DNA of 64,000 nucleotides, taken from the NCBI RefSeq assembly GCF_030913705.1, contig NZ_CP133190.1, positions 2,232,001-2,296,000 of the forward strand, read 5' to 3'. Both the position numbers and the translations under genes were made by a program. Below the pieces are notes generated by a model. The model ran no database searches and was not told where the DNA came from. It saw only the letters and a program-made list of their open reading frames with translations. Shown one piece after another: positions 54,614-63,453 of the stretch (positions are counted from its first letter, which is position 1; each line of letters opens with the position of its first letter). Origin of the DNA: Anaerocolumna sp. MB42-C2. GTDB taxonomy: Bacteria; Bacillota; Clostridia; Lachnospirales; Lachnospiraceae.

Positions 54614-56548
54614 TTACATCTTCACTCTTACCCAGACTATCATTTCACCTGGATTACGATTTGCCCAGGAATAATACGGAGTCCATTTTAATATCTTCTT
54701 TTCAAAGACAGGTTCCTGATACGAATGATATAAAACCTCTTCACTCCTGCTGCTGTCACCTAACTTTTCTCCGTCACAGGTTAAAGTGACAATTCCTTTT
54801 AACAGCTCTTTCTCATATTGCTCCTTAAACTTCGTCTCTTTCGTAATATATATCTGATGCAGATTATTTTCGTTATCCGCCTCTTCCAGGCAATATATAA
54901 GCGGTCCTCTGGAAACGGCTACTTTGCCGATATCCTCCCTGACTCTGGGATTTGCCTGATTTAATACCACTTCCATTTTAAAATTACAGGTAATGGTATC
55001 TCCTTTTTTCCATTTCTGGTTCAGGTATACATACCCCTTAACCAATTCAGCTCGGACTTCTTCACCATTTACAACTATTGCATAATCCCTGCACCAGTCC
55101 GGGACACGAATGGCATAACGAAATTCTGTCTCTTCCTCCTGATTAAAGATAATTTTTACCGCTCCATCCCAAGGGTAATTTGCCTCAACATGAAATTCTA
55201 CTTTCTGTCCATGAAAGGTTGTAGTAATATCTCCGCCGAGATACAAATTCATAAAGAAGCAATCTTCTGTTTCTGTGTAGGCATAACAGCCTATGGAGGA
55301 TAACAGCCTGGCGATATTGGGCGGGCAGCAGGCACATCCGAACCATTTCTGCCGTTCTACTTTTACATGCCTTTTCCGCTGATCTTTTTCGGATGCTTCC
55401 GGAACTACCTCCAAAGGATTTACATAAAAGAATTTAGTTCCATCCAGTGACATTCCGCTAATGGCACCATTAAATAATACTCTTTCCAGCACATTCATAT
55501 ATTTGCTGTCTTTTGTCAGTTCAAACATTCTTCTGGCAAAGAAAATCAACCCCACCGCCGCGCAGGTTTCCGCATAAATAGTATCATTGGGCAGGTCGTA
55601 ATCAAAAGTGAAGGATTCTCCATACTGGGAGGCACCGATTGCCCCTGTTATATACATCTGCTTCCCGGTTATATTATCCCAGAGCTTTTCACAGGCTTTT
55701 ATTAGACTCTCATCCCCGGTTTCTTTTGCTACGGCTGCCATACCGCTATAGAGATAAACTGCACGGACCGCATGGCCTTCCGCCTTCTCCTGCTGCCTTA
55801 CTTCCTTGCCGGCCTGATAATACTGATACTCAAAATAACTGTCTTTCCAATGAAAATTGTTTTGGTTTTGTATGGTTTCATTTTTAAAATAGAGCGGCCT
55901 TTTTCCCCGTTCATTGATAAAATATTTAGCCAGAGCCAGATGTTTTTCCTCTTTCGTCACTTCATACAATCGGACCAATGCCATCTCGATTACTTCATGA
56001 CCGGGATAACCGTGTAATTTACCGGATTCTGCACCGAAAATACTGTCTACACAATTCACATAACGGATTGCCGTATCCATAAATTTACGTTTACCGGTTG
56101 CCTGGTAATAGACCACCGCAGCTTCTATCATGTGGCCCAGGCAATATAATTCATGATGATCTTTTAAGTTGGTGAAACGCTTATCCAGTCCGTTGATTAT
56201 ATAATAGGTATTAAGATATCCGTCGGACCGTTGTGCTGCACAAATATCATCAATTGCTCCATCCGCAATTTTCTCAAGTTCCGTATCCGGGTTCCACATC
56301 AGGCAATATCCCACCGCTTCCAGCCATTTATAGACGTCGCTGTCCTGAAAAACCATTCCCATAAATTTACCGGGGATTTTTCCGGATGCCACTTTAAAAT
56401 TCTGCATGCAATAACTGGGTTCCGCCCCTTCGATCCGGTCATTTAACGCTTCCCATTGATAAGGAATTACATGATTCCTTATCAGTTGCATATATTCACT
56501 AAAGAATTTATCCTTAATCTTGATTTCTTTCATCGATAATACTTTCAT
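54614..56548 (-). CDS. GH127 beta-L-arabinofuranosidase
   Basis: About 644 residues, cytoplasmic. The GH127 catalytic set is complete when compared with the characterised HypBA1 layout: acid/base Glu311 (YGESFTFDYDLP), Zn ligands Glu327 and Cys329 (YAETCAAVGL), and Cys407-Cys408 (CACCPPNIAR), the first of which is the nucleophile. The spacing between the two Glu (16) is the same as in HypBA1. It should release L-arabinofuranose from beta-linked arabinosides imported by the adjacent ABC system. The ATG at 56548 has GGAG 9 nt upstream. Confidence 0.93.
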   Translation of the reverse strand: MKVLSMKEIKIKDKFFSEYMQLIRNHVIPYQWEALNDRIEGAEPSYCMQNFKVASGKIPGKFMGMVFQDSDVYKWLEAVGYCLMWNPDTELEKIADGAIDDICAAQRSDGYLNTYYIINGLDKRFTNLKDHHELYCLGHMIEAAVVYYQATGKRKFMDTAIRYVNCVDSIFGAESGKLHGYPGHEVIEMALVRLYEVTKEEKHLALAKYFINERGKRPLYFKNETIQNQNNFHWKDSYFEYQYYQAGKEVRQQEKAEGHAVRAVYLYSGMAAVAKETGDESLIKACEKLWDNITGKQMYITGAIGASQYGESFTFDYDLPNDTIYAETCAAVGLIFFARRMFELTKDSKYMNVLERVLFNGAISGMSLDGTKFFYVNPLEVVPEASEKDQRKRHVKVERQKWFGCACCPPNIARLLSSIGCYAYTETEDCFFMNLYLGGDITTTFHGQKVEFHVEANYPWDGAVKIIFNQEEETEFRYAIRVPDWCRDYAIVVNGEEVRAELVKGYVYLNQKWKKGDTITCNFKMEVVLNQANPRVREDIGKVAVSRGPLIYCLEEADNENNLHQIYITKETKFKEQYEKELLKGIVTLTCDGEKLGDSSRSEEVLYHSYQEPVFEKKILKWTPYYSWANRNPGEMIVWVRVKM

Positions 56549-56652
56549 ATTGCTACGCTCCAATCTTATTCATTTAAACTCCCTTTTAGTATAACAGGAA
56601 TAAAAATCATTTTCCTATTATCAGATGCACGGCGTAAAACCAGCACCTTTTA

Positions 56653-57486
56653 TCAGTCTTTCATACCGGATAACATAACACCTTTTACAAATGCATCCTG
56701 GGCAAACAAAAATACAATTAATACCGGTAAAACAGCGATAGTAGAAGATGCCATAAGTACCGGCCAATCCGTAGAATACATTCCTTTCATACTTGCTAAC
56801 CCCAGAGGCAGTGTATATTTTTCAGCGTTATTAATATAAATCAACGGAGTAAAATAGTCATTCCAGGTACCCATAAAGCAGAATATAACCAGGGTTGCTA
56901 TGGTAGATTTGGCCATTGGCAGCAGAATCTGTATGAATATCTGGAATGGATTGCAGCCGTCTATTTTTGCAGCTTCATCTAATTCTCTGGGTACCGTGAT
57001 AAAGAACTGTCTCATTAAAAAGGTACCGAATGCGGATACCATAGGGGGAATCATTAATGACCATAAGGTATTGACCAATCCGTAGGAAGACATCTGAAGG
57101 AAGTTGGTTATAACCGTAACGTGAAAAGGAATCATCATCGTTCCCAGATACAACATAAAGATTTTATCCCTTCCTCTGAAATTAAGCCTGGCGAACACGT
57201 ATCCTGCAAGTGCTGAGGTAAATACCTGAAAAAATACGACCCAGGCAGATACTTTAACACTGTTCATAAAATAAGCAAAGTAGTCAAAACGGGATGAGAT
57301 ATTCGTATAGTTTTCCCAAACCAGCCGCTTGCCAAAGAGTCTCGGCGGAAAAACAAATACTTCACCTAATTCCTTGAATGAGGAAGATAACATCCATAGG
57401 AAAGGCACAAGCATAATAAAGGAACCAAAAATCAAAATGCAATGTGAAATTATCTTAATAATTCTGTTTTTTGTTTTATTTGACAT
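56653..57486 (-). CDS. sugar ABC transporter permease (MalG type)
   Basis: 277-residue inner-membrane permease with six membrane segments. The EAA loop reads PRELDEAAKIDGCNPFQIFI, and the C-terminus ends AFVKGVMLSGMKD, as in the carbohydrate-importer MalG group. It lies 13 bp after the MalF-type gene, with AAGGAGG upstream. No ATPase gene is in the operon, so the importer probably shares a general MsmK-like ATPase encoded elsewhere. Confidence 0.94.
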   Translation of the reverse strand: MSNKTKNRIIKIISHCILIFGSFIMLVPFLWMLSSSFKELGEVFVFPPRLFGKRLVWENYTNISSRFDYFAYFMNSVKVSAWVVFFQVFTSALAGYVFARLNFRGRDKIFMLYLGTMMIPFHVTVITNFLQMSSYGLVNTLWSLMIPPMVSAFGTFLMRQFFITVPRELDEAAKIDGCNPFQIFIQILLPMAKSTIATLVIFCFMGTWNDYFTPLIYINNAEKYTLPLGLASMKGMYSTDWPVLMASSTIAVLPVLIVFLFAQDAFVKGVMLSGMKD

Positions 57487-57499
57487 GTGATTTTCCTCC

Positions 57500-58405
57500 T
57501 TAATAGATTTCTCGCATACTTTTTTCCATTTTTAAATTGATAGCAGTTATAATCATTACGATTGCAAACAGCAGATAGGCAATCGCACAGGCATAACCTA
57601 ATTTAAAGTATTGGAATGCATTCTGATACAGATAATGTACAAGTACGGAAGAAGATCTTCCCGGTCCGCCGGTTGTCATTAACATGACCTGGTCGAATAC
57701 CTGAAAAGAATTAATGATTGCCATAATAAATACAAAAAACGTGGTCGGCTTTAACATAGGCACTGTGATGTATCGGAACTGCTGGAGCTTACTGGCTCCA
57801 TCCAGTTTTGCAGCCTCATAATAGGTAGTAGATATTCCCTGCAGACCTGATAAAAAGATAATCATATCATATCCGAGACGCTTCCATATACCCACAATGG
57901 CAATGGATACCAGAGAAGTAGAGGCACTTGTAAGCCATTTACCGGTAGGGAGTCCCAAAAATGATAAACCAAAATTCAGCAGTCCAAATTCAGGGTTATA
58001 AATCCACTGCCAAACAATAGAGATAACTACCATGGATGTAATAGACGGCAGAAAGAATGCAGCCCGGTAGAACCGCTTTAACCCGATTTTCTGATCCAGA
58101 GCTACTGCTAACAAGAGAGATAAACACATTCCTACCGGAACGGTCATTACCGTATACAATATGGTATTACCTGTAACTTGCCATACGATAGGATCATGTA
58201 TCATGTCAATATAATTTTTAAGTCCGATGAATTTAGGTTTCGTTAACATATCATATTTTGTAAAACTCAGTAAAAATGTTGCTACAACCGGTATAAGCAT
58301 AAACATGCAAAATCCCAATATGTTCGGCAATAACATAATCCATGCCCACTTTGCATCATTAAATAACTTACTGGGTTTCTTTTTCTTAACCGCAGCTGCT
58401 TTCAT
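57500..58405 (-). CDS. sugar ABC transporter permease (MalF type)
   Basis: 301-residue inner-membrane permease. Six membrane segments; the start MKAAAVKKKKPSKLF is basic, and the EAA loop reads STTYYEAAKLDGASKLQQFR, then VPMLKPTTFFVFIMAIINSF and MTTGGPGRSSSVLVHYLYQ, typical of carbohydrate uptake family 1 permeases. AAGGAGG lies upstream. It forms the channel together with the MalG-type partner. Confidence 0.94.
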   Translation of the reverse strand: MKAAAVKKKKPSKLFNDAKWAWIMLLPNILGFCMFMLIPVVATFLLSFTKYDMLTKPKFIGLKNYIDMIHDPIVWQVTGNTILYTVMTVPVGMCLSLLLAVALDQKIGLKRFYRAAFFLPSITSMVVISIVWQWIYNPEFGLLNFGLSFLGLPTGKWLTSASTSLVSIAIVGIWKRLGYDMIIFLSGLQGISTTYYEAAKLDGASKLQQFRYITVPMLKPTTFFVFIMAIINSFQVFDQVMLMTTGGPGRSSSVLVHYLYQNAFQYFKLGYACAIAYLLFAIVMIITAINLKMEKSMREIY

Positions 58406-58436
58406 TTTTCTGCCTCCTTAATGATCCGAATCTAAG

Positions 58437-58467
58437 AACGCCAGAGCAGATATTACACTCTGGCGTT
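58437..58467 (-). promoter_or_regulatory. intercistronic hairpin between binding-protein and permease genes
   Basis: Perfect 10-bp stem AACGCCAGAG (58437-58446) / CTCTGGCGTT (58458-58467) with no T run. Such hairpins after a binding-protein gene commonly stabilise its upstream mRNA and lower permease expression. Confidence 0.7.
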
Positions 58468-58478
58468 AAAATAATGAG

Positions 58479-59858
58479 TTATTCTAAAGCTTCTGCAATT
58501 GCTTCATCCGATCTTTTATCAATATTCTGTAAAGTTGTGTCAATGTCCTGAGCATCGGTAAAATACAGTTTGGTTTCTTCGGAAATAATATCACTGCATT
58601 TGGACGAATACTGAAGGGCCGATGGATCTACCATAGCATTCTGAAAATAATCAAGCATGTTTTTATAACTGTCACCATGCACATCATCTTTATACCATTT
58701 TGCTACCATATCGTCTTCATACATAGATTTACGATTCGGCATCCAAAGTCCGGAACTTACTAAGGATCCCTGATAATCCAAACTTGATAGGAATTGTACA
58801 AATTCCCAGGCCTGTTCCGGGTATTTGGTACCAGCCGCAATACAATGCAGATGAGCCTGGCCGGTAGTCAGAACTTTACCGTAGGACGGAAGCGGAGCCA
58901 TACCCACATTCATACCGGACGCCGCAAGTTCCTGCAGTGCCCAGGAACCGTCAATTAGCATAGCAACTTTGCCGGTTTCAAGCATTTGTACAGCTTTCAT
59001 ACCAACGCTGTCTAAAGTGGTAGCATCCGGTGCGGAACCATCCTCCACACGGACCGCTTTTATAGTTTCTAATACTTCTTTCACTTCCGGTGTATTCATG
59101 GTGCTGGTTTTAAAGTCATCGGAATACCTGGCTCCACCATTTGAAATAATCTGTGCAGCGAGAGTATCTGCGACGGTTTCAAGTCCATAACATCCATAAA
59201 CATCAGCAGATGTCAATTTTTTTGCTACTTCCCTGAATTGATCTATAGTCCAGCTGTTTGCAGGATCGGAGCTCGGATATTCTACACCTGCCTTATCGAA
59301 CACATCTTTATTGTAATAAAGAATCGGAGACACGGTACAGGAAGATACACCATATACTTTACCATCTATACTCATTATTGTTTTGGAAGAATCAATAAAA
59401 TCATCTAATGGAAATTCTTCGTTAAATTTATCCGTTATTTCTAAAAGTGCTCCTTTTGAGACAAATTGCCTGTAGGCATTTGCCATCATAAACATAACAT
59501 CCGGCATGGAATTAGACGCTGCGGCTGTCATGAGTTTTGCATTATATTCACTTCCTGCAAGACCGGGCGTATAGTTTACTTTTATGTTCGGATGTGCTTT
59601 TTCGAATATCGCAATACCGTCTTCAACAGCGGCTGTCTCTAACGGACTAGCTTCCCATCCCATAAAATTAAGCGTTACGACATCTCCTGAATCTCCTGAT
59701 TTTGTAACTCCTGCAGCCGTTTGATCCGCTGAAGTTGTATCTGGTTTTGCTCCTGAAGCTGAGTTCGTTGTCTTACTATTATCTTTGCTGCATCCAACTA
59801 TGGTTACAGCCGCAATTACAAGAACCAAACAAACTGCCAATACCTTTTTTAATTTCAT
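58479..59858 (-). CDS. sugar ABC transporter substrate-binding lipoprotein
   Basis: 459 residues. Signal peptide with lipobox VTIVGCSKD, a Ser/Thr-rich linker, then a type-1 carbohydrate-binding protein fold (VVTLNFMGWEASPLETAAVE; LMTAAASNSMPDVMFMMANA; YGVSSCTVSPILYYNKDVFD; GKVAMLIDGSWALQEL). It captures an oligosaccharide outside the cell; the nearby GH127 enzymes suggest arabino-oligosaccharides. First gene of the import operon, with AAGGAGGAGG upstream. Confidence 0.95.
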   Translation of the reverse strand: MKLKKVLAVCLVLVIAAVTIVGCSKDNSKTTNSASGAKPDTTSADQTAAGVTKSGDSGDVVTLNFMGWEASPLETAAVEDGIAIFEKAHPNIKVNYTPGLAGSEYNAKLMTAAASNSMPDVMFMMANAYRQFVSKGALLEITDKFNEEFPLDDFIDSSKTIMSIDGKVYGVSSCTVSPILYYNKDVFDKAGVEYPSSDPANSWTIDQFREVAKKLTSADVYGCYGLETVADTLAAQIISNGGARYSDDFKTSTMNTPEVKEVLETIKAVRVEDGSAPDATTLDSVGMKAVQMLETGKVAMLIDGSWALQELAASGMNVGMAPLPSYGKVLTTGQAHLHCIAAGTKYPEQAWEFVQFLSSLDYQGSLVSSGLWMPNRKSMYEDDMVAKWYKDDVHGDSYKNMLDYFQNAMVDPSALQYSSKCSDIISEETKLYFTDAQDIDTTLQNIDKRSDEAIAEALE

Positions 59859-59961
59859 AGTAACCTCCTCCTTATGAGTCCATTTCCCATATTTAATTAT
59901 TATTCGACACTATACAATTTTGCAATATTTTTTAAAAATAAACAACTCAAATACAATAACA

Positions 59962-59990
59962 TTGACTTTTTATAGTCATAATGCTATATT
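59962..59990 (+). promoter_or_regulatory. promoter of the AraC-type regulator
   Basis: TTGACT (59962-59967) and TATATT (59985-59990) with a 17-bp spacer, upstream of the plus-strand regulator in the 250-bp divergent region. The promoter of the importer operon on the minus strand was not identified with confidence. Confidence 0.6.
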
Positions 59991-60106
59991 ATATTGGATT
60001 AAATTTATTAAATTCAACATTATGTACATATGTTATGTTAATATGATAATATATACACATTACTGTTACAACTCCCCATACCATAAAAAAGGTGGTCAAA
60101 TCCCAT

Positions 60107-61003
60107 ATGTTATATTTAGTAAGCGACGTAAAATATCCGGTTTTATATTTATCAAGCGGTAATTTAATAAATAACCATACTTTTATCCATCCGGACAGAA
60201 ATCTAAATTCCAATGTATTGATTATTGTCCGGAAAGGTACCCTGTATATTAATCAAAACGGTGTTAATTATGATATAGGGCCCAACCAGTTTATTATACT
60301 TTTTGCAGGACAACGCCATTATGGTTATAAACCCAGTGAAGAGCCGTTATCCTATTACTGGACTCATTTTATAATTAATGATCCGGACTATAAATACTAC
60401 AGTCCCTCCGGCTTAAAAAGGAATTTAGAAATCTGGAATGCCGGACCTACGCAAACACCTTTTACCAAAACCAATTACATCATGCCGGAATATGGAACTC
60501 TGCCAAATAATAATCGTTCTTCCTTATTTTTCGTTCAGCTGCTCGATACTGCCAAAAGAGAAAATTACGCGGCGACTTACCGCTGCCATTACATATTAAG
60601 TTTTTTATTGTTGGAATTAAGTACAGAAGCACTGTTTATGCCAGACTTAACGAAGCACAACATTCCCGTAGCTGTCGTTAACATCATTGAATGGATTAGA
60701 CTCTATTATAATCAACCCTTAACTGTCCAGGGCTTAGCTGAGATGTTCGGATACAACCCGACCTATCTATCCAGTTTGTTCAAAAAGTATACGGGGTATC
60801 CCTTAATAATTTACATAAACCGAACACGGATTGCCATATCGAAAAACCTGCTTATCAACGATATTACATTAAAGGTACATACCATTGGAAAGTTATGCGG
60901 TTTTCAGGATGAGAAACTTTTCATGAAAGTATTTAAGAAGATTGAGGGAATCACCCCAACGCAATACCGGGATACTTTTTCCCATAAGCATATGAATAAA
61001 TAG
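60107..61003 (+). CDS. AraC family transcriptional regulator
   Basis: About 298 residues. N-terminal cupin-like sugar-sensing part (LYINQNGVNYDIGPNQFIIL ... GQRHYGY), and C-terminal AraC DNA-binding domain with two helix-turn-helices (LTVQGLAEMFGYNPTYLSSL and HTIGKLCGFQDEKLFMKVFK), ending ITPTQYRDTF. It is divergent from the arabinoside import operon and is its likely activator. I use the ATG at 60107; the GTG at 60092 overlaps the GGTGG ribosome site. Confidence 0.92.
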   Translation: MLYLVSDVKYPVLYLSSGNLINNHTFIHPDRNLNSNVLIIVRKGTLYINQNGVNYDIGPNQFIILFAGQRHYGYKPSEEPLSYYWTHFIINDPDYKYYSPSGLKRNLEIWNAGPTQTPFTKTNYIMPEYGTLPNNNRSSLFFVQLLDTAKRENYAATYRCHYILSFLLLELSTEALFMPDLTKHNIPVAVVNIIEWIRLYYNQPLTVQGLAEMFGYNPTYLSSLFKKYTGYPLIIYINRTRIAISKNLLINDITLKVHTIGKLCGFQDEKLFMKVFKKIEGITPTQYRDTFSHKHMNK

Positions 61004-61096
61004 CTTAATAATTCATCCGGCAAAATCATTTTCTATGTGGTTCTATCAATTTTATCCACAAATAAAATAAAGTTTAGTGATAAGATACACAAAAAG

Positions 61097-61165
61097 AACT
61101 GTACAAAGTGGAAATTATACTCCTGGATAACAAGGTAGTAAATTAATTAATAATTTTGTACAGTT
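61097..61165. terminator. bidirectional terminator
   Basis: Inverted repeat GAACTGTACAAA (61097-61108) / TTTGTACAGTTT (61154-61165) with AAAAA on the left and CTTTTTG on the right, between convergent AraC and ABC-F genes. Confidence 0.8.
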
Positions 61166-61246
61166 TCTTTTTGTATATAGAATATTAACTGCTTAATATT
61201 GCTTTTAAGCTATTATTTATCAATAACTAGTTCCTTTGCAGCTGTA

Positions 61247-62779
61247 TTAATCTCCTTTTACTTTTTTTAGTCCTGTTTTCGTTAATTCATATATAGTACT
61301 TGCTACTTCTTCCATATATTTTCTGTCATGAGTAACACTGATAATCGTACCGTTATAATCTGATAATACCCCTCGTATCACCGGATTGGATAATGGACTT
61401 AAGTTTCTTGTTGGTTCATCTAATATTAAGACATTACAACCTTCCAGTATCAATTTCAGAAGGATCAATTTCGCTTTCTGTCCACCGCTTAAATCCCCGA
61501 TTTTATGCTCCATTTCTTCCCGGGTAAATTTCATACCTCCCATATAGGTAAATGCTTTGGTGATATCCTCCTTTTGTCCGCTGGTTACCAGAAAATCAAC
61601 CGGAAACCTATTGTAATCCAGTAATTCTTCATAATGTTGAGGCATATAACCTGCCTTAATGTCTTTACGCTCTAATAATTCTTTTGCAATTCCATGCAAA
61701 AAGGTTGTTTTACCGATACCGTTATCTCCCATGATTGCAACATGTTCCGGTCCGGTTACACGCAGAAATATATTCTCGGCTAATACTGCTTCTGCTCCAT
61801 CTTTGCTTATTTTTAAGGCATCTACAGAATACTCCAATACTTTTTTCCCTTTTGGAATCCGTACATCATTCGGGAAACCAAACAGAATTGCTTCTTCTAC
61901 ATCCGGTATTTCGGTGAACTCCTCGGCTTTTTTTTCAATACGCTTTTCCTGGGACAATAAGTTCTTCATCTTCTTTTTTAATAATCTGCCCCCTGCCGGG
62001 TTCCCTCTGGATATGGTGTCCTGTCTGTTATCTACCTTATTATAAATCTGCTGCCAGCGCTGCATTTGTTTTTTATAGTCTTCTCTTTGTTTTCTGGCAA
62101 CCATCTCCTGTTTCTGTAAACCGCTTAACCGTTTTTCAACATATTCCTCATATCCCATATAAACTATGGTATACTTAGGTTCTGTTTTTCTTTTTACCTG
62201 TTCCAAATGAATGATTACATTTGCTGTATTTTCAATCATAGCCTCATCATGGGATACAAATAAAACAGGGCACTTAGAATGATTAATAAAATCCTCCAGC
62301 CATTCCAGGGTAGAAATATCCAAGTCGTTGGTAGGTTCATCCATTAAGAGGACATCCGGTTCTTCCGCCAGTAACTTTATCAGCCGGATTTTTACCTTTT
62401 CACCGCCGGATAATGTCTTCATAAGCTGATTACTGCTAAACAGGGAGGCATCTATATTCATAGTCCATATGTTTGGATCAGAACAACTATAAATATCCAA
62501 TTCAGACAGGAAATCTGTTACGCTGCTGTTCAACCACTTTTCTCCCATCTCCTGTTCCAGATAACCTAATTTACTGCCACCTAAGATCTGACCGGAATAA
62601 TCACAATAAGTATCAATTAAATTTTTATCATAAATAAACTTTAATAAAGTACTTTTACCGTTTCCTTCTTCTCCAATAATAACAGCTTTGTCTCCCTGAT
62701 TCAGGGTAAAATTAAAGTCTTTCACTAATAACCTATTATCTTCTTTTTTAGAAATAGTCACGTTTTTTATATCTAACAT
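61247..62779 (-). CDS. ABC-F family ATPase (ribosome protection type)
   Basis: About 510 residues with two ABC domains and no membrane segments. First domain: Walker A GEEGNGKSTLL, signature TLSGGEKVKIRLIKLL, Walker B VLLMDEPTNDLD. The linker (about 205-290) is highly basic and helical, as in the antibiotic-resistance domain of ABC-F proteins. Second domain: GDNGIGKTTFL, DLSGGQKAKLILLKLI, VLILDEPTRNLS. The second ATPase site has DEPTRNLS. The leader has attenuation features, as in inducible ABC-F resistance genes. Two ATGs (62782, 62779) are possible; the second has better spacing to AAGGA. Confidence 0.9.
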   Translation of the reverse strand: MLDIKNVTISKKEDNRLLVKDFNFTLNQGDKAVIIGEEGNGKSTLLKFIYDKNLIDTYCDYSGQILGGSKLGYLEQEMGEKWLNSSVTDFLSELDIYSCSDPNIWTMNIDASLFSSNQLMKTLSGGEKVKIRLIKLLAEEPDVLLMDEPTNDLDISTLEWLEDFINHSKCPVLFVSHDEAMIENTANVIIHLEQVKRKTEPKYTIVYMGYEEYVEKRLSGLQKQEMVARKQREDYKKQMQRWQQIYNKVDNRQDTISRGNPAGGRLLKKKMKNLLSQEKRIEKKAEEFTEIPDVEEAILFGFPNDVRIPKGKKVLEYSVDALKISKDGAEAVLAENIFLRVTGPEHVAIMGDNGIGKTTFLHGIAKELLERKDIKAGYMPQHYEELLDYNRFPVDFLVTSGQKEDITKAFTYMGGMKFTREEMEHKIGDLSGGQKAKLILLKLILEGCNVLILDEPTRNLSPLSNPVIRGVLSDYNGTIISVTHDRKYMEEVASTIYELTKTGLKKVKGD

Positions 62780-62797
62780 CATTTTCCTTCTTTCATT

Positions 62798-62830
62798 TTA
62801 ATTCATTCGCCAGATAAGTTTTTTATTCAT
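62798..62830 (-). CDS. leader peptide 2 of the ABC-F gene
   Basis: 10-codon frame MNKKLIWRMN with a strong ribosome site GGAGG and 7-nt spacing, ending 16 bp before the ABC-F start. It is either a regulatory leader peptide or a translational coupler. Confidence 0.5.
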   Translation of the reverse strand: MNKKLIWRMN

Positions 62831-62883
62831 TTTCCCACCTCCATAATATGACTTAAGTTTAAAACAGACTAAACCATCTTCTA

Positions 62884-62914
62884 AGTTCCGATAGTTTCTT
62901 ATGCAATAAAAAAA
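62884..62914. repeat. degenerate half-copy of the palindromic AAGTTC repeat
   Basis: AAGTTCCGATAGTTTCTTATGCAATAAAAAAA matches one arm of the repeat at 11278-11327 (AAGTTCGGAGAACTTTCC, TATGCAATAAAAAAA) with drift. Again it joins the T-tract of a terminator (62905-62936). Confidence 0.6.
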
Positions 62915-62936
62915 CACCTTCTTAATGAAAGTGTTT
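62905..62936 (-). terminator. attenuator terminator in the ABC-F leader
   Basis: Stem AAACACTTT / AAGGTGTTT; on the minus strand followed by seven T residues, between leader peptide 1 and leader peptide 2. No complete gene lies upstream of it in this transcript, so it looks like an attenuator. Confidence 0.65.
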
Positions 62937-62955
62937 TTTAAGAGATATATTGCTG

Positions 62956-62982
62956 TCAGGCAGATACGAGTATTTTTATCAC
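62956..62982 (-). CDS. leader peptide 1 of the ABC-F gene
   Basis: 8-codon frame, GTG start, reading (M)IKILVSA then stop. GGGAGA lies 8 nt upstream. Its stop is 20 bp before the attenuator stem. Ribosome stalling on such a peptide by an antibiotic could block the terminator, the mechanism known for inducible ABC-F genes. Confidence 0.5.
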   Translation of the reverse strand: MIKILVSA

Positions 62983-63453
62983 TCTTATATTCTCCCTGTT
63001 AAATACCTTAATAAGAACTTATCTTAATATGTTCTCATTTTTGTATCTACTAACGCGAATAAAACAACTTTCGATGTAAAAACCCTGTTTAAATTGTTGA
63101 AATTACGATTTAAATTCATCATTTTATTCGCCTGCTTTCTTGTTATTGTCATTTATATATTTCATTACATTTCTTTATTAATTTCTATCTTAATTTTTAT
63201 CTTCATTCTATTTTTTTATCTAATATTATTTCTTTTTAATTTCACTATATTTCTTTATTATATCTTTAACCCTATAAAATATACTCAAAACCTATAACTA
63301 TCCTAACATAGCACTATTAAGAAGTCAATCCTAAAATTAGATACAAAGAGTTGGTTATGATTCATTTATGATAATGTCTTAGTGTACCACAAATGATTAT
63401 GTCCCAATTAGTCGTTCATATATTATAATAGAACCTCATGACTTAGAAATGAG
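62983..63453. other. intergenic region before the insertion sequence
   Basis: About 470 bp between the ABC-F leader and the transposase gene. 63100-63300 is a T/A-rich run that yields a very hydrophobic 67-codon frame without a ribosome site, not accepted as a gene. The left end of the insertion sequence should lie between about 63300 and 63450, but I could not define it without its other end. Confidence 0.4.

Noticed and set aside
63094..63297. 67-codon very hydrophobic frame
   Set aside because: TTG start, no ribosome site, composition of a T/A-rich run; no family resemblance.
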